A stretch of 64,000 nucleotides of DNA from an uncultured Anaerolineae bacterium. Lineage in GTDB: Bacteria > Chloroflexota > Anaerolineae > Aggregatilineales > Phototrophicaceae. The stretch spans positions 1 to 64,000 of the forward strand of contig CALKJO010000001.1 in NCBI GenBank assembly GCA_937995825.1, read 5' to 3'. Of the stretch, positions 52,272-60,230 are shown piece by piece. The notes under the pieces are model-generated. The model saw only the letters and a list, made by a program, of their open reading frames with translations. It did not search any database and was not told the origin of the DNA. The position numbers and the translations under genes were made by a program. Position 1 is the first letter of the stretch; each line of letters starts with the position of its first letter.

Positions 52272-53501
52272 ATGACTCGGCTAACTCAGCGTCCGTTCAT
52301 TGCGCTTTTCATCCCGATCCTGTTTGCGATATTCAGCCTGACCGTATACGCCCAGTCCGATCTACCGGATTACGCCAGCTACCAGGTGATCGACCGCCTG
52401 GAATTTGAAGATTTATATGCCGCACCCGGCATCTCCGCCGCCTATCTCGACCCGTCCGGAGAACGTTTCGTTCATATAGCAGACGAGCGCGTCTGCGTTT
52501 ACGACCGTCTTGAATCGGCTTGGACGCAGCGCCGCTGCCTCACTGTAGACCGTCGCTTTCTCAGTAATCCAGTTGATGCCGCCATCTCGCCTGACGGCGC
52601 ATGGCTTGCGCTGCCGACATTCGAGCGCGCTTTCTTTCAATACCGCGACTCCGACCTGCGGCTGCTCAACCTGGAGAGCGGAAGAAGCGTCGCCTTGACG
52701 GAAGACGGCTATGACGGCGGTCTGTTCGACTTACCGCGCGATTCCACTGTTCATGTCGATACCGCCTCCGTCTGGCTTAGCGACCGACAGCTCGCCTTTG
52801 TCCGCATGTCGCCCGATCCTGCCAGTAAAACGGAACAAGTCTCCCTGCTCCCCTCCGCCATCTACCTGCTCGATATCGCCGAGGACGGGACTCCCTCCGA
52901 GCCGCGCCTTCTGGCGACCAGCCCAACGCCGACTCCGTTCTCGATTTACGTCCTTGCCGCCAATACGACGGGCGGGCAGCTCGCCTTCGTCGTCGATACG
53001 GGCAATCGGGAGCCTGACATCCAAGGCATCTGGCAGGTCGATGTTGAGACCGGCGCGCTCCGACAGCTCGCCGCCGCTGCGAGGATGGAAAACCTCCCGC
53101 GCGGCTTGGCATACTCTGCCGATGGACGTTATCTGCTCGCGCTCTACGCGCTGCCGATGATCGATCCGAACGCGCCCGCGCCAGTCGCGCGCGTCCTCGA
53201 TCTCGAAACCGGCGAATTCATCGATATCGCCCCATCGCTGGGCAACCGCGCGTATGTCAGTTCTGCGGGCTGGGCACCGTCCGGATCGGCGCTGGTCTAC
53301 ACCCTGCGGGGTCTAGCTGCGCCCGACATGACGGGTGTCTACATCGCCGCGCAGCCCGGTGAGCCGGGGCGGATGATCCTCGAAGGGCAGTTCTTCGCCA
53401 CCACCGCCTACATGACCACGCCGATCAACTGGGGCGCGTCCGATATCATCCTGGTCGGACGCGGCGCGCAGCCCGGCATCCTGCTGATTCAGGTGGGCTG
53501 A
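52272..53501 (+). CDS. Secreted beta-propeller-like protein
   Basis: Exported protein of 409 aa. Signal peptide (TQRPFIALFIPILFAIFSL, cleavage near AYA-QS). The mature part is beta-rich with about six to seven TolB/WD40-like blades: DAAISPDGAWLALPT, LAYSADGRYLLALYALP and SSAGWAPSGSALVYTLRG are blade starts. No catalytic residues visible. AAGGAG lies 7 bases before the ATG. The stop TGA is immediately followed by the ATG of the carboxyltransferase gene, indicating tight coupling although the functions look unrelated. Confidence 0.82.
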   Translation: MTRLTQRPFIALFIPILFAIFSLTVYAQSDLPDYASYQVIDRLEFEDLYAAPGISAAYLDPSGERFVHIADERVCVYDRLESAWTQRRCLTVDRRFLSNPVDAAISPDGAWLALPTFERAFFQYRDSDLRLLNLESGRSVALTEDGYDGGLFDLPRDSTVHVDTASVWLSDRQLAFVRMSPDPASKTEQVSLLPSAIYLLDIAEDGTPSEPRLLATSPTPTPFSIYVLAANTTGGQLAFVVDTGNREPDIQGIWQVDVETGALRQLAAAARMENLPRGLAYSADGRYLLALYALPMIDPNAPAPVARVLDLETGEFIDIAPSLGNRAYVSSAGWAPSGSALVYTLRGLAAPDMTGVYIAAQPGEPGRMILEGQFFATTAYMTTPINWGASDIILVGRGAQPGILLIQVG

Positions 53502-55115
53502 ATGGCGTCCGAAGTCATCGCGTCCCATCTCGACCCCAACAGCGGCTCGTTCAGGCATAATGCGGCTCATAACCGCGCCCTTGCCGACGAACTGCGCGAG
53601 CGCCTCGCCCTGGTACGCCAGGGCGGGGGCGCAAAGTATCAGGCGCGCCAGCGCGAGCAGGGAAAAATGTTCGTCCGCGACCGGATCGACGCCCTGATCG
53701 ACCCTGGATCGCCGTTTCTGGAGATCGCCCCGCTCGCCGCATGGGACATGTATGACAATTCTGCCCCCGGCGCGGGCATCGTCACCGGCATCGGGCGCGT
53801 CTCCGGCACGGAGTGCATGATCGTCGCCAACGACGCGACCGTCAAAGGCGGCGCGTACCACCCCCTCACCGTCAAAAAACATCTCCGCGCCCAGCAGATC
53901 GCGCTCGAAAACCGGCTCCCATGCCTGTATCTGGTCGACAGCGGCGGCGCGTTTCTCCCGCTTCAGGATGAGGTCTTTCCCGACGCAGACGACTTCGGGC
54001 GCATCTTCTACAATCAGGCGATCATGAGCGCGGCGCGCATCCCGCAGATCGCCGCCGTCATGGGGAGCTGCACCGCCGGCGGCGCATATGTCCCCGCCAT
54101 GTCCGACGAAGCCGTGATCGTCGATAAAACCGGGACGATCTTCCTGGCGGGTCCGCCGCTGGTGAAAGCCGCCACCGGTGAAGAAGTCTCCGCCGAAGCC
54201 CTTGGCGGCGCATATGTCCATACGCACCGCTCCGGCGTCGCCGATCATTTCGCCCATGACGATCCCCACGCGCTGCACATCCTGCGCGACATTATCGCCA
54301 CGCTCAACCTGCCGCATCCCTCGCTCGATTGGGCAGACCCGGAACCGCCGCTCTACGATCCCGACGAGCTGTACGGCATTCTGCCTCCCACGTTCCGCGA
54401 ATCCTACGATGTCCGCGAAGTGATCGCCCGCCTCGTCGATGGCAGCCGCTTGCGCGAGTTCAAAGCCGATTACGGCACGACTCTAGTGACCGGATTTGCT
54501 CGCATCGAAGGGTGTCCGGTCGGCATCGTCGCCAATAACGGCGTCTTATTCAGCGAGTCCGCGCTCAAGGGCGCGCATTTCATCGAACTCTGCGCCGCCC
54601 GCGCCATTCCGCTGATCTTTTTGCAGAATATCACCGGGTTCATGGTCGGCAAAGCCTACGAAACGACCGGCATCGCCAAAGACGGCGCAAAGCTCGTCCA
54701 TGCCGTCGCCAATGCCGCCGTTCCCAAGCTGACCGTCATCATCGGCGGGAGCTTCGGCGCGGGCAACTACGGGATGTGCGGGCGCGCTTACAACCCGCGC
54801 TTCTTATGGATGTTCCCCAATGCGCGGATCAGCGTCATGGGCGGAGAACAAGCCGCCAACGTCCTGCTCACGATCAAGCGCGATCAGCTCGCCCGCGAAG
54901 GCGCGCCCGATCTCACGCCGGAGGAGCAAGCCGCCTTCAAACAGCCGATCCTGGACAAATATGAGCGCGAAGGCAGCCCGTATTACTCCACCGCGCGCCT
55001 CTGGGATGATGGCATCCTCGATCCCCCGCAGACGCGCCGCGTTCTGGCGCTCGCGCTCGCGCTTGTATGCCGCGCGCCTATCCCGCCGACCCAATTCGGC
55101 GTATTTCGAATGTAA
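53502..55115 (+). CDS. Acyl-CoA carboxylase, carboxyltransferase (beta) subunit
   Basis: Biotin-dependent carboxyltransferase of 537 aa, MCC/PCC-beta type. The crotonase-fold halves show the acyl-CoA and biotin-binding patterns: [36 protein letters not shown] and, in the C-terminal half, [20 protein letters not shown] and [20 protein letters not shown]. Closest in overall pattern to methylcrotonyl-CoA carboxylase beta. The biotin carboxylase/carrier alpha subunit is not in the window. It begins right after the previous stop (TGAATG). Whether the substrate is methylcrotonyl-, propionyl- or geranyl-CoA is undecided. Confidence 0.92.
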   Translation: MASEVIASHLDPNSGSFRHNAAHNRALADELRERLALVRQGGGAKYQARQREQGKMFVRDRIDALIDPGSPFLEIAPLAAWDMYDNSAPGAGIVTGIGRVSGTECMIVANDATVKGGAYHPLTVKKHLRAQQIALENRLPCLYLVDSGGAFLPLQDEVFPDADDFGRIFYNQAIMSAARIPQIAAVMGSCTAGGAYVPAMSDEAVIVDKTGTIFLAGPPLVKAATGEEVSAEALGGAYVHTHRSGVADHFAHDDPHALHILRDIIATLNLPHPSLDWADPEPPLYDPDELYGILPPTFRESYDVREVIARLVDGSRLREFKADYGTTLVTGFARIEGCPVGIVANNGVLFSESALKGAHFIELCAARAIPLIFLQNITGFMVGKAYETTGIAKDGAKLVHAVANAAVPKLTVIIGGSFGAGNYGMCGRAYNPRFLWMFPNARISVMGGEQAANVLLTIKRDQLAREGAPDLTPEEQAAFKQPILDKYEREGSPYYSTARLWDDGILDPPQTRRVLALALALVCRAPIPPTQFGVFRM

Positions 55116-55140
55116 TCTCCATACTCTGCACACGCCCCCT

Positions 55141-55146
55141 TATAAT
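55141..55146 (+). promoter_or_regulatory. Probable -10 element upstream of the first receiver gene
   Basis: TATAAT in the gap after the carboxyltransferase gene, 102 bases before the TTG start at 55248. No good -35 hexamer. Confidence 0.4.
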
Positions 55147-55247
55147 AAAATAACGCTGTATCTGACAAATCTGGATGCTATGTCTGGATGACCTAGCTAG
55201 TCATGGCGCGGCTGTGACCGAGCCTGTGCCGTGAGAGGATTGAACCA

Positions 55248-55631
55248 TTGGACGCAAAACCCCCCCTCGTTCTCATCGTTGAAGATTCTGTCGAACTGGC
55301 ACAAGTTTCAGAGATCGCCCTCAGCCGTCTCGGGCTGAAAACCATGCACGCCGTCAATGGTCGGCGCGCGTTGGAGATGCTTGCCGACCAAACACCCGAT
55401 CTCATGCTGCTCGATATCGGTCTGCCGGGTATGAATGGCTGGGAAGTCCTCGAACGCATCAAGCTCGACGAGTCCGCCCTCGAATTTCCGATCATCGTCC
55501 TGACCGCCGCCGGCGATCCGGTCAATCGACTGATCGGCAAACTTCAAGAGCGCGTCAAGCGCTATATCGTCAAGCCGTATTCGGTGGATGAACTCAAGCA
55601 GGCTGTTCGCGAAGTTCTCGACCTCCTATGA
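55248..55631 (+). CDS. Stand-alone response-regulator receiver protein
   Basis: A 127-aa CheY-like receiver without output domain. Acidic pocket in VLIVEDSVE, phosphorylation Asp in LMLLDIGLPGMNG, Thr in VLTAAG and Lys in RYIVKPYSVDE are present. The start is TTG at 55248 after AGAGGA; there is no earlier ATG. It overlaps (ATGA) the unknown gene at 55628, a likely functional partner. No histidine kinase is in the window. Confidence 0.93.
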   Translation: MDAKPPLVLIVEDSVELAQVSEIALSRLGLKTMHAVNGRRALEMLADQTPDLMLLDIGLPGMNGWEVLERIKLDESALEFPIIVLTAAGDPVNRLIGKLQERVKRYIVKPYSVDELKQAVREVLDLL

Positions 55632-56092
55632 CCCGTCTCACTGGTCGGCAAGCCGAGTGCGCCCGCGCCCTCGACGCACTGAATGCGCTCGGCTTTCTGG
55701 AAGAACTCGGTCGCGCGCGCTTCTCACCGCGCTTATCCAGCCCATCCCGCGCCTATGCCGGTGACCTGCCATCGCCCTGGGTCTCCGCTGTCTTCTGGAC
55801 GCGCCCTCCGGGTTACCTGGGCTATAAAGTGCTTTCGGTCTACGGCGTTTGGGCATCCATCGACGACGCTGACGCCATCTCTATCACCATTGGGATGAAA
55901 AAGCTCCCGTTTGCGCGCCCGTTTTTCGATCCTGAACCATATCACAAGCTCTTTCGTCGCGATTACACCCTCTATTACGATGATGATGGCGCGCCGCCCG
56001 CACAGCCGGCTTTTTCTGAGCCGTACACTCCCGCTAACCGCCTTGCGCAGCGCGACTCCGTGCGCGCAGCCCTGATCGCGCTGCTCACCTAA
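55628..56092 (+). CDS. Hypothetical protein coupled to a receiver domain
   Basis: A 154-aa protein with no recognised family. It is soluble and contains FWTRPPGYLGYKVLSVYGVW and a Phe/Tyr-rich segment (FFDPEPYHKLFRRDYTLYYD), suggesting a compact alpha/beta fold. Its ATG lies in the stop of the receiver gene (ATGA), so the two are produced together and may interact. It is convergent with the gene at 56095; only two bases separate the stop codons. Confidence 0.75.
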   Translation: MTRLTGRQAECARALDALNALGFLEELGRARFSPRLSSPSRAYAGDLPSPWVSAVFWTRPPGYLGYKVLSVYGVWASIDDADAISITIGMKKLPFARPFFDPEPYHKLFRRDYTLYYDDDGAPPAQPAFSEPYTPANRLAQRDSVRAALIALLT

Positions 56093-56094
56093 GG

Positions 56095-56523
56095 TCAAAG
56101 TCGGTCGTTATCGACGCTGCCATCCCCATCTTCATCGAGAATGCCGCCGAAGATTTCGTCCTCGGAATAGTCGTCGTTCCGTCTGCGCCGCCGATCCGTA
56201 TTCGGCGCGCTGCGCCGCGCTGCATTCAACCGCGCGCTCGATGGTCGCCGTGTCCTCAACGTCGGGATGTTCTGATCCTGCTTGATCACATTCTTCGCAA
56301 CCGCTGAGTCAAAGTCATTCGCATTGGCGATCTTGCGCAGGTTGGGACGCCGGCTCACATGGACAACTTCATCATCTTCGACCTTGCTTGCGTTCGAAAA
56401 GATCGAGAAGAAGTCCAGCACGCCGCCGCCGAGCCGCAGACCGATAAAGCCGAGGACGATTAACCCGATACACACGATCCCCAGCCCACAGACCGCCAGG
56501 ATGATCAATGGATTTTCTAACAT
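56095..56523 (-). CDS. Small membrane-anchored protein with basic tail
   Basis: A 142-aa protein of unknown family. One N-terminal membrane helix (NPLIILAVCGLGIVCIGLIVL) is followed by a cytoplasmic region, a very basic stretch rich in Arg (RRRRRND) and an acidic end (DYSEDEIFGGILDEDGDG). The start at 56523 is set by GAGAGGG upstream; the longer frame to 56565 has no site. The charge arrangement suggests nucleic-acid or membrane-surface binding, but this is only inference. Confidence 0.7.
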   Translation of the reverse strand: MLENPLIILAVCGLGIVCIGLIVLGFIGLRLGGGVLDFFSIFSNASKVEDDEVVHVSRRPNLRKIANANDFDSAVAKNVIKQDQNIPTLRTRRPSSARLNAARRSAPNTDRRRRRNDDYSEDEIFGGILDEDGDGSVDNDRL

Positions 56524-56638
56524 CGCGTCCCTCTCATGCCCCCAACCGTCCGAGTTTACAAACATTGAGCTGATGAATGTTTATTTTCTTTATATACTAT
56601 AGTAGTGTGTGATGCACTCGACACTCAGGATGGGCTGC

Positions 56639-57025
56639 ATGACAGAAAACGCTCGGATTCTTGTCGTTGAGGATGACGCCTTGCTCAGACGGCTGATCTG
56701 TGAAACCTTATCTCGAACTGGCTCGACTGTTTTTGAAGCAAATTCAGGTGTGGAAGCGCTCCGCATTCTCACTGATGGGCGCCCTGATATTGTCATCCTC
56801 GATATGCGCCTTCCGCAGGTCAGCGGTGAAGAAATCCTTAAAACGATTTATTCCAATCCCCATTACACCAAGACGCGCGTTCTGGTGCTGACCGCCAGCG
56901 CCTACTTCGATCCACGTATCCTCCGCCCCACGGATCAGTATCTCATAAAACCCGTCCCCATGAGCAGCATTCTCGCCGCTGTCCATCACTTCCTCAGCGA
57001 TCTCTCAGTTTGCTCCTCGCCCTAA
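56639..57025 (+). CDS. Stand-alone response-regulator receiver protein
   Basis: A 128-aa CheY-like receiver, second in the window. VVEDDALLRRLICETL gives the acidic pocket, phosphorylation Asp is in IVILDMRLPQVSG, and the Lys in QYLIKPVPMSS is conserved. Thr is in VLTASAY. ATG 56639 is preferred (AGGATGGG upstream); an in-frame ATG at 56609 would add 10 residues. It is divergent from the membrane-anchored protein at 56095 and 112 bases before a 7TM gene. No kinase or output domain is near. Confidence 0.92.
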   Translation: MTENARILVVEDDALLRRLICETLSRTGSTVFEANSGVEALRILTDGRPDIVILDMRLPQVSGEEILKTIYSNPHYTKTRVLVLTASAYFDPRILRPTDQYLIKPVPMSSILAAVHHFLSDLSVCSSP

Positions 57026-57040
57026 TGCGCCCGATCAAGC

Positions 57041-57102
57041 TATAATCACCTGTAGATTTTTGCAGATTTTTACACTTTTGAGCCTCTGGTTTTTAAAGAG
57101 GC
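57041..57102 (+). promoter_or_regulatory. Possible promoter and leader hairpin of the 7TM gene
   Basis: TATAAT at 57041-57046 is followed by a short hairpin GCCTCT/AGAGGC (57082-57102) in what would be the 5' leader of the gene at 57137. Evidence is modest: no -35 box, and the stem is 6 bp. Confidence 0.35.
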
Positions 57103-57136
57103 GCTTTAGTCTGTTTTTCAGTCGATTGGAGCTGCG

Positions 57137-57895
57137 ATGGAAGGTCTGACGCTTCCCTTTATCCTTTCCTTAATTTCCGCCCTCGTCAGCGGGGTTTTCG
57201 CCGTCGTCGTCCTGCGCCGCTGGCAGCGCAAGCGCCGTCCGCATCTGCTCTGCTGGGGGATCGGGCTGGTGCTGTATTTCACCGGTTCCGCTGCCCAGGC
57301 GGCGCTGGCGCTGGTCTGGAGTCGGCTGCTGTTCGGCATCTGGTACTGGAGCGGGGCGCTGGCAGTCGCCGCTTGGCTCGGTCTCGGCTCGATCTATCTG
57401 CTCGTTCGGCGCGGCAACATCGCGCGCAATATCCACATGGCGCTGATCCTCGTCTCGGTCATGACCCTGCCCTGGACGATCTTCCTGACCCCGATGGACT
57501 CCTCGGTCTGGCATCCTGGCGCAGATATGGTGACGCTCTACCGCGACATCATGCCCCGCGATGCGCGCGGCACGGTGCGCTTTTTCTCGCCCATCCTCAA
57601 CGGCTTCGGCACGGTCGCGCTGGTGGGCGGCGCGCTCTACTCGGCGCATCTGTTCCGCCGCAAACAGATCATGCCCAACCGCGTTTACGGCAACTGGCTG
57701 ATCGCGGCGGGTGGGCTTTTTCCTGCTCTTGGCGGCGCATTCGACGAGATCGGACTGCCTGAGTTCAAGTATTTCGGCATTCTCATCGGCGCGATCCTGA
57801 TCTTCGCGGGTTTCCTGCTCGCCACCAACATCCCTGACGATGCCGACAAGCCCATCCCCGGCTCGCGCCCGGCTTCGACAGCGGCGGGCAGCTGA
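57137..57895 (+). CDS. Hypothetical 7TM membrane protein
   Basis: A 252-aa integral membrane protein with about seven hydrophobic segments, starting LTLPFILSLISALVSGVFAV. Between them is a short periplasmic loop (MDSSVWHPGADMVTLYRDIM). The family is not identified by eye; similar proteins are often annotated as unknown membrane proteins of Chloroflexota. Its stop overlaps the next ATG (TGATG), so it is coupled to the small membrane protein that follows, and both may form one complex. Confidence 0.75.
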   Translation: MEGLTLPFILSLISALVSGVFAVVVLRRWQRKRRPHLLCWGIGLVLYFTGSAAQAALALVWSRLLFGIWYWSGALAVAAWLGLGSIYLLVRRGNIARNIHMALILVSVMTLPWTIFLTPMDSSVWHPGADMVTLYRDIMPRDARGTVRFFSPILNGFGTVALVGGALYSAHLFRRKQIMPNRVYGNWLIAAGGLFPALGGAFDEIGLPEFKYFGILIGAILIFAGFLLATNIPDDADKPIPGSRPASTAAGS

Positions 57896-58284
57896 TGGCG
57901 GAGCTTTACCCGCTCCTGCGCGAGCTGCATTTCCATTTCAGCCGCGCCGGCCTCCTCATCGGGGTGATCATGCTCGCCGTCGCCATCTACATCGGCTTGA
58001 TCCGGCATGGCGATGTGACCCGTCCGTTTCGGCTTGGAGTCTACGCGGTCATGGGCTTCATCGCGCTGGAAAGCCTGATTGGGCTGGTCATGTATGCCAT
58101 CGGCGGACGACCTTACGAGGAAGTCCACCTGATCTACGGTCTCGGTGCAGCGCTCGCGCTCCCTTTTTTCATCTACGTGGAGGTAACCGCGCGCAAACGC
58201 CCTGCGATGGGCAGCTATATCTGGGGATTTCTGCTCATGACCGCTATCCTCGTCCGTTCGATCATGACTGGCGCGGCAGGCTGA
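57895..58284 (+). CDS. Hypothetical small membrane protein, 129 aa
   Basis: A four-helix membrane protein (AGLLIGVIMLAVAIYIGLIR, FIALESLIGLVMYAIGG, ALALPFFIYVEVTAR, WGFLLMTAILVRSIMTGAAG), length 129 aa. Coupled by a one-base overlap to the preceding 7TM gene. Family not recognised; conserved His in REYHLHFHF-like N-terminus (ELHFHFSRAGL) and ExxxL in helix 2 could suggest heme or quinone binding, but this is speculative. Confidence 0.72.
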   Translation: MAELYPLLRELHFHFSRAGLLIGVIMLAVAIYIGLIRHGDVTRPFRLGVYAVMGFIALESLIGLVMYAIGGRPYEEVHLIYGLGAALALPFFIYVEVTARKRPAMGSYIWGFLLMTAILVRSIMTGAAG

Positions 58285-58378
58285 TTCCATTTTGGCGCAG
58301 CACTTGACAGCCTCGTCCCTACGGACGCATGATCATCACTGTTGTACACAAAATCTCTGCATCGCTCAGGATAGACAC

Positions 58379-59671
58379 ATGAAATTGCCGCGCAGTCGCG
58401 TTTTCTGGTCGGTCTCGTTCGGGCATACAATGGTGGACATGTTCGCCACCATCGGACCTGTTTTGCTGGCGTTCATGAGCGTCCATGTGCTGCCCATGAC
58501 CAACACCCAGATCGGCTTTGCTGTCAGCGCGTTTCAGCTTGGCGGCGCGCTCAGCCAGCCCTTTTTCGGAGCCTGGGCAGATCGCACGGGTGGACGCTGG
58601 CTCGGCGCGCTCGGCGTTGCGTGGGAGGTGGGGCTGGTCGTGCTGGCGATGATCGTCGCGACCGTCACCGGCAGCTACGCGCTGATGCTGATCCCGTTCA
58701 TCCTGGCGTCGCTGGGCAGCGGTGCGCTCCATCCCGTCGGCACAATGCACGCCGCAGCCGCTGACCCTTTGCGCGTCGGACGCAACCTGTCGATCTTCTT
58801 TCTGATGGGGCAGCTCGGCTCCAGCATCGGACCCGTGCTGATCGGCGCGCTCCTCGACCGCTTCGCCAGCAACAACGCTGTTTTCACCGCCGCGCTCGGC
58901 GCGAATTTCGCTGGTCGGCTGATGGAAACCGGGACCGTGCTGCCTGCAATGGCAGTCGGCATCATCGCGCTGCCCGCCGCGCTCTGGATGGCGCTGGCGC
59001 TGCCGAATGCGGCCGCATTTGGCGGGCGCGAACGCCGCGCCGCTGCTGAGCGCCGCGCCATCCTGATCAAGCCGCTGCTCATTCTCGCTGCAATGGTGGC
59101 GCTGCGCAGCCTGGCAAATCCCGGTATCGTCGCGTTTCTGCCGCGCCTATTTCAATTCAAGGGCTGGACAGCGGCGGAATACGGCGCGATCACCAGCCTG
59201 TATTGGCTCTCCAGCGGTCTAGCCGGTGTCTGGTTCGGGACGCTGGCGGATCGGTTCGGCGCGCGCGGCGTGATCGGCATTACGCTGCTGCTCGGCGCGC
59301 CTGTGATCTTCCTGCTCTCGATCACGGACGGTATCATCGCTTTCGCGGCAGCTCTGCTCGCGGGCGGTCTGACGGGCGGGTCGCACAGTCTGATCGTCGC
59401 CACCACCCAGCGGCTCATGCCGACGGGCAAAGGCTTCGCCAGCGGCATGTCGCTCGGCTTTATCTTTGGCGCGGGCGCGCTGGCAACCCTTGCCATGGGC
59501 GCGCTGGCTGACCGAGTCGGCTTGATCGGCGCGTTTCAGATCGCCGCTGGATTCACCATCGGGGCGAGTCTGCTCGCCTGGTTTCTGCCCGCTGATGAAC
59601 GCAAGCCAGCTGTGCAGTCCCGCGCAGCGCTGCCGACCGCGCAGCCCTCGCCCTCAGCTCCCGGTGACTGA
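58379..59671 (+). CDS. MFS transporter, fosmidomycin-resistance (Fsr) type
   Basis: Major facilitator of 430 aa with 12 predicted membrane segments. The start VFWSVSFGHTMVDMFATIGP and the loop ADRTGGRWLG are typical of the Fsr subgroup, which exports drugs or small metabolites by proton antiport. The ATG at 58379 after AGGATAG is preferred over the upstream frame (58292), whose extra 29 residues are polar and unlikely. It is convergent with the UPF0316 gene, with 18 bases of overlap at the ends. Confidence 0.9.
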   Translation: MKLPRSRVFWSVSFGHTMVDMFATIGPVLLAFMSVHVLPMTNTQIGFAVSAFQLGGALSQPFFGAWADRTGGRWLGALGVAWEVGLVVLAMIVATVTGSYALMLIPFILASLGSGALHPVGTMHAAAADPLRVGRNLSIFFLMGQLGSSIGPVLIGALLDRFASNNAVFTAALGANFAGRLMETGTVLPAMAVGIIALPAALWMALALPNAAAFGGRERRAAAERRAILIKPLLILAAMVALRSLANPGIVAFLPRLFQFKGWTAAEYGAITSLYWLSSGLAGVWFGTLADRFGARGVIGITLLLGAPVIFLLSITDGIIAFAAALLAGGLTGGSHSLIVATTQRLMPTGKGFASGMSLGFIFGAGALATLAMGALADRVGLIGAFQIAAGFTIGASLLAWFLPADERKPAVQSRAALPTAQPSPSAPGD

Positions 59672-60205
59672 CGGGCGCGCCGCCCGCATCCGCACCCATC
59701 CGCGCTCGACCGCTCGCGCTTCTTCGACAGCGATGAAGGCGTCGTCCTTGACCTGTCGAATGACCTCGATCACATTGTTCATGTCGCGCCTCTGCACCAC
59801 ACTGCGCAGCATCATCACTTCGCCATCGCGCCCTTCGCTGATCGTCTCCGTCACGCCGAATCCTTGTTCGCGCAGCGCATCCGCGATTTCACGCCCTAGA
59901 ACCGACGTGAACACATTCACGATCATATAGCTGGTGATCAGCCGCGCCTCGATCCACATGCCAACCCATCCGCCAACGGCAAACCCAACGCTGTACGCGA
60001 GCAAATTGAGCAGATTGGTCAGGTCGGTGACCACGCTGGCAATCGTATAGGCGAAGATCAACGTCTCGAATACTGACAGGATGAAAGTGAGCGCCTGCTT
60101 ATTGCGCGCCAGCATGATCAAGCGAACAGTGCTGATGGCATTATTGAGAACACGCAGCGCGAACAGGATGCCAGCGGCGAGCAGTGCTTCGGGTGTGATG
60201 ATCAT
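59654..60205 (-). CDS. UPF0316 membrane protein (DUF5698 + DUF2179)
   Basis: A 183-aa protein: residues 1-90 have three membrane helices with RVLNNAISTVRLIMLARNKQ and FETLIFAYTIASVVTDL, the DUF5698 pattern; residues 95-183 are a cytoplasmic DUF2179-type ferredoxin-like domain (REIADALREQGFGVTETISE, ... MNNVIEVIRQVKDDAFIAVE). The domain is shared with YitT/YebE-like proteins and may bind a nucleotide, but the function is unknown. Its 3' end overlaps the MFS gene on the other strand. It follows the kinase gene by 25 bases. Confidence 0.9.
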   Translation of the reverse strand: MIITPEALLAAGILFALRVLNNAISTVRLIMLARNKQALTFILSVFETLIFAYTIASVVTDLTNLLNLLAYSVGFAVGGWVGMWIEARLITSYMIVNVFTSVLGREIADALREQGFGVTETISEGRDGEVMMLRSVVQRRDMNNVIEVIRQVKDDAFIAVEEARAVERGWVRMRAARPSVTGS

Positions 60206-60230
60206 CGGTTTCCTTTCATTAAAATGAGGG

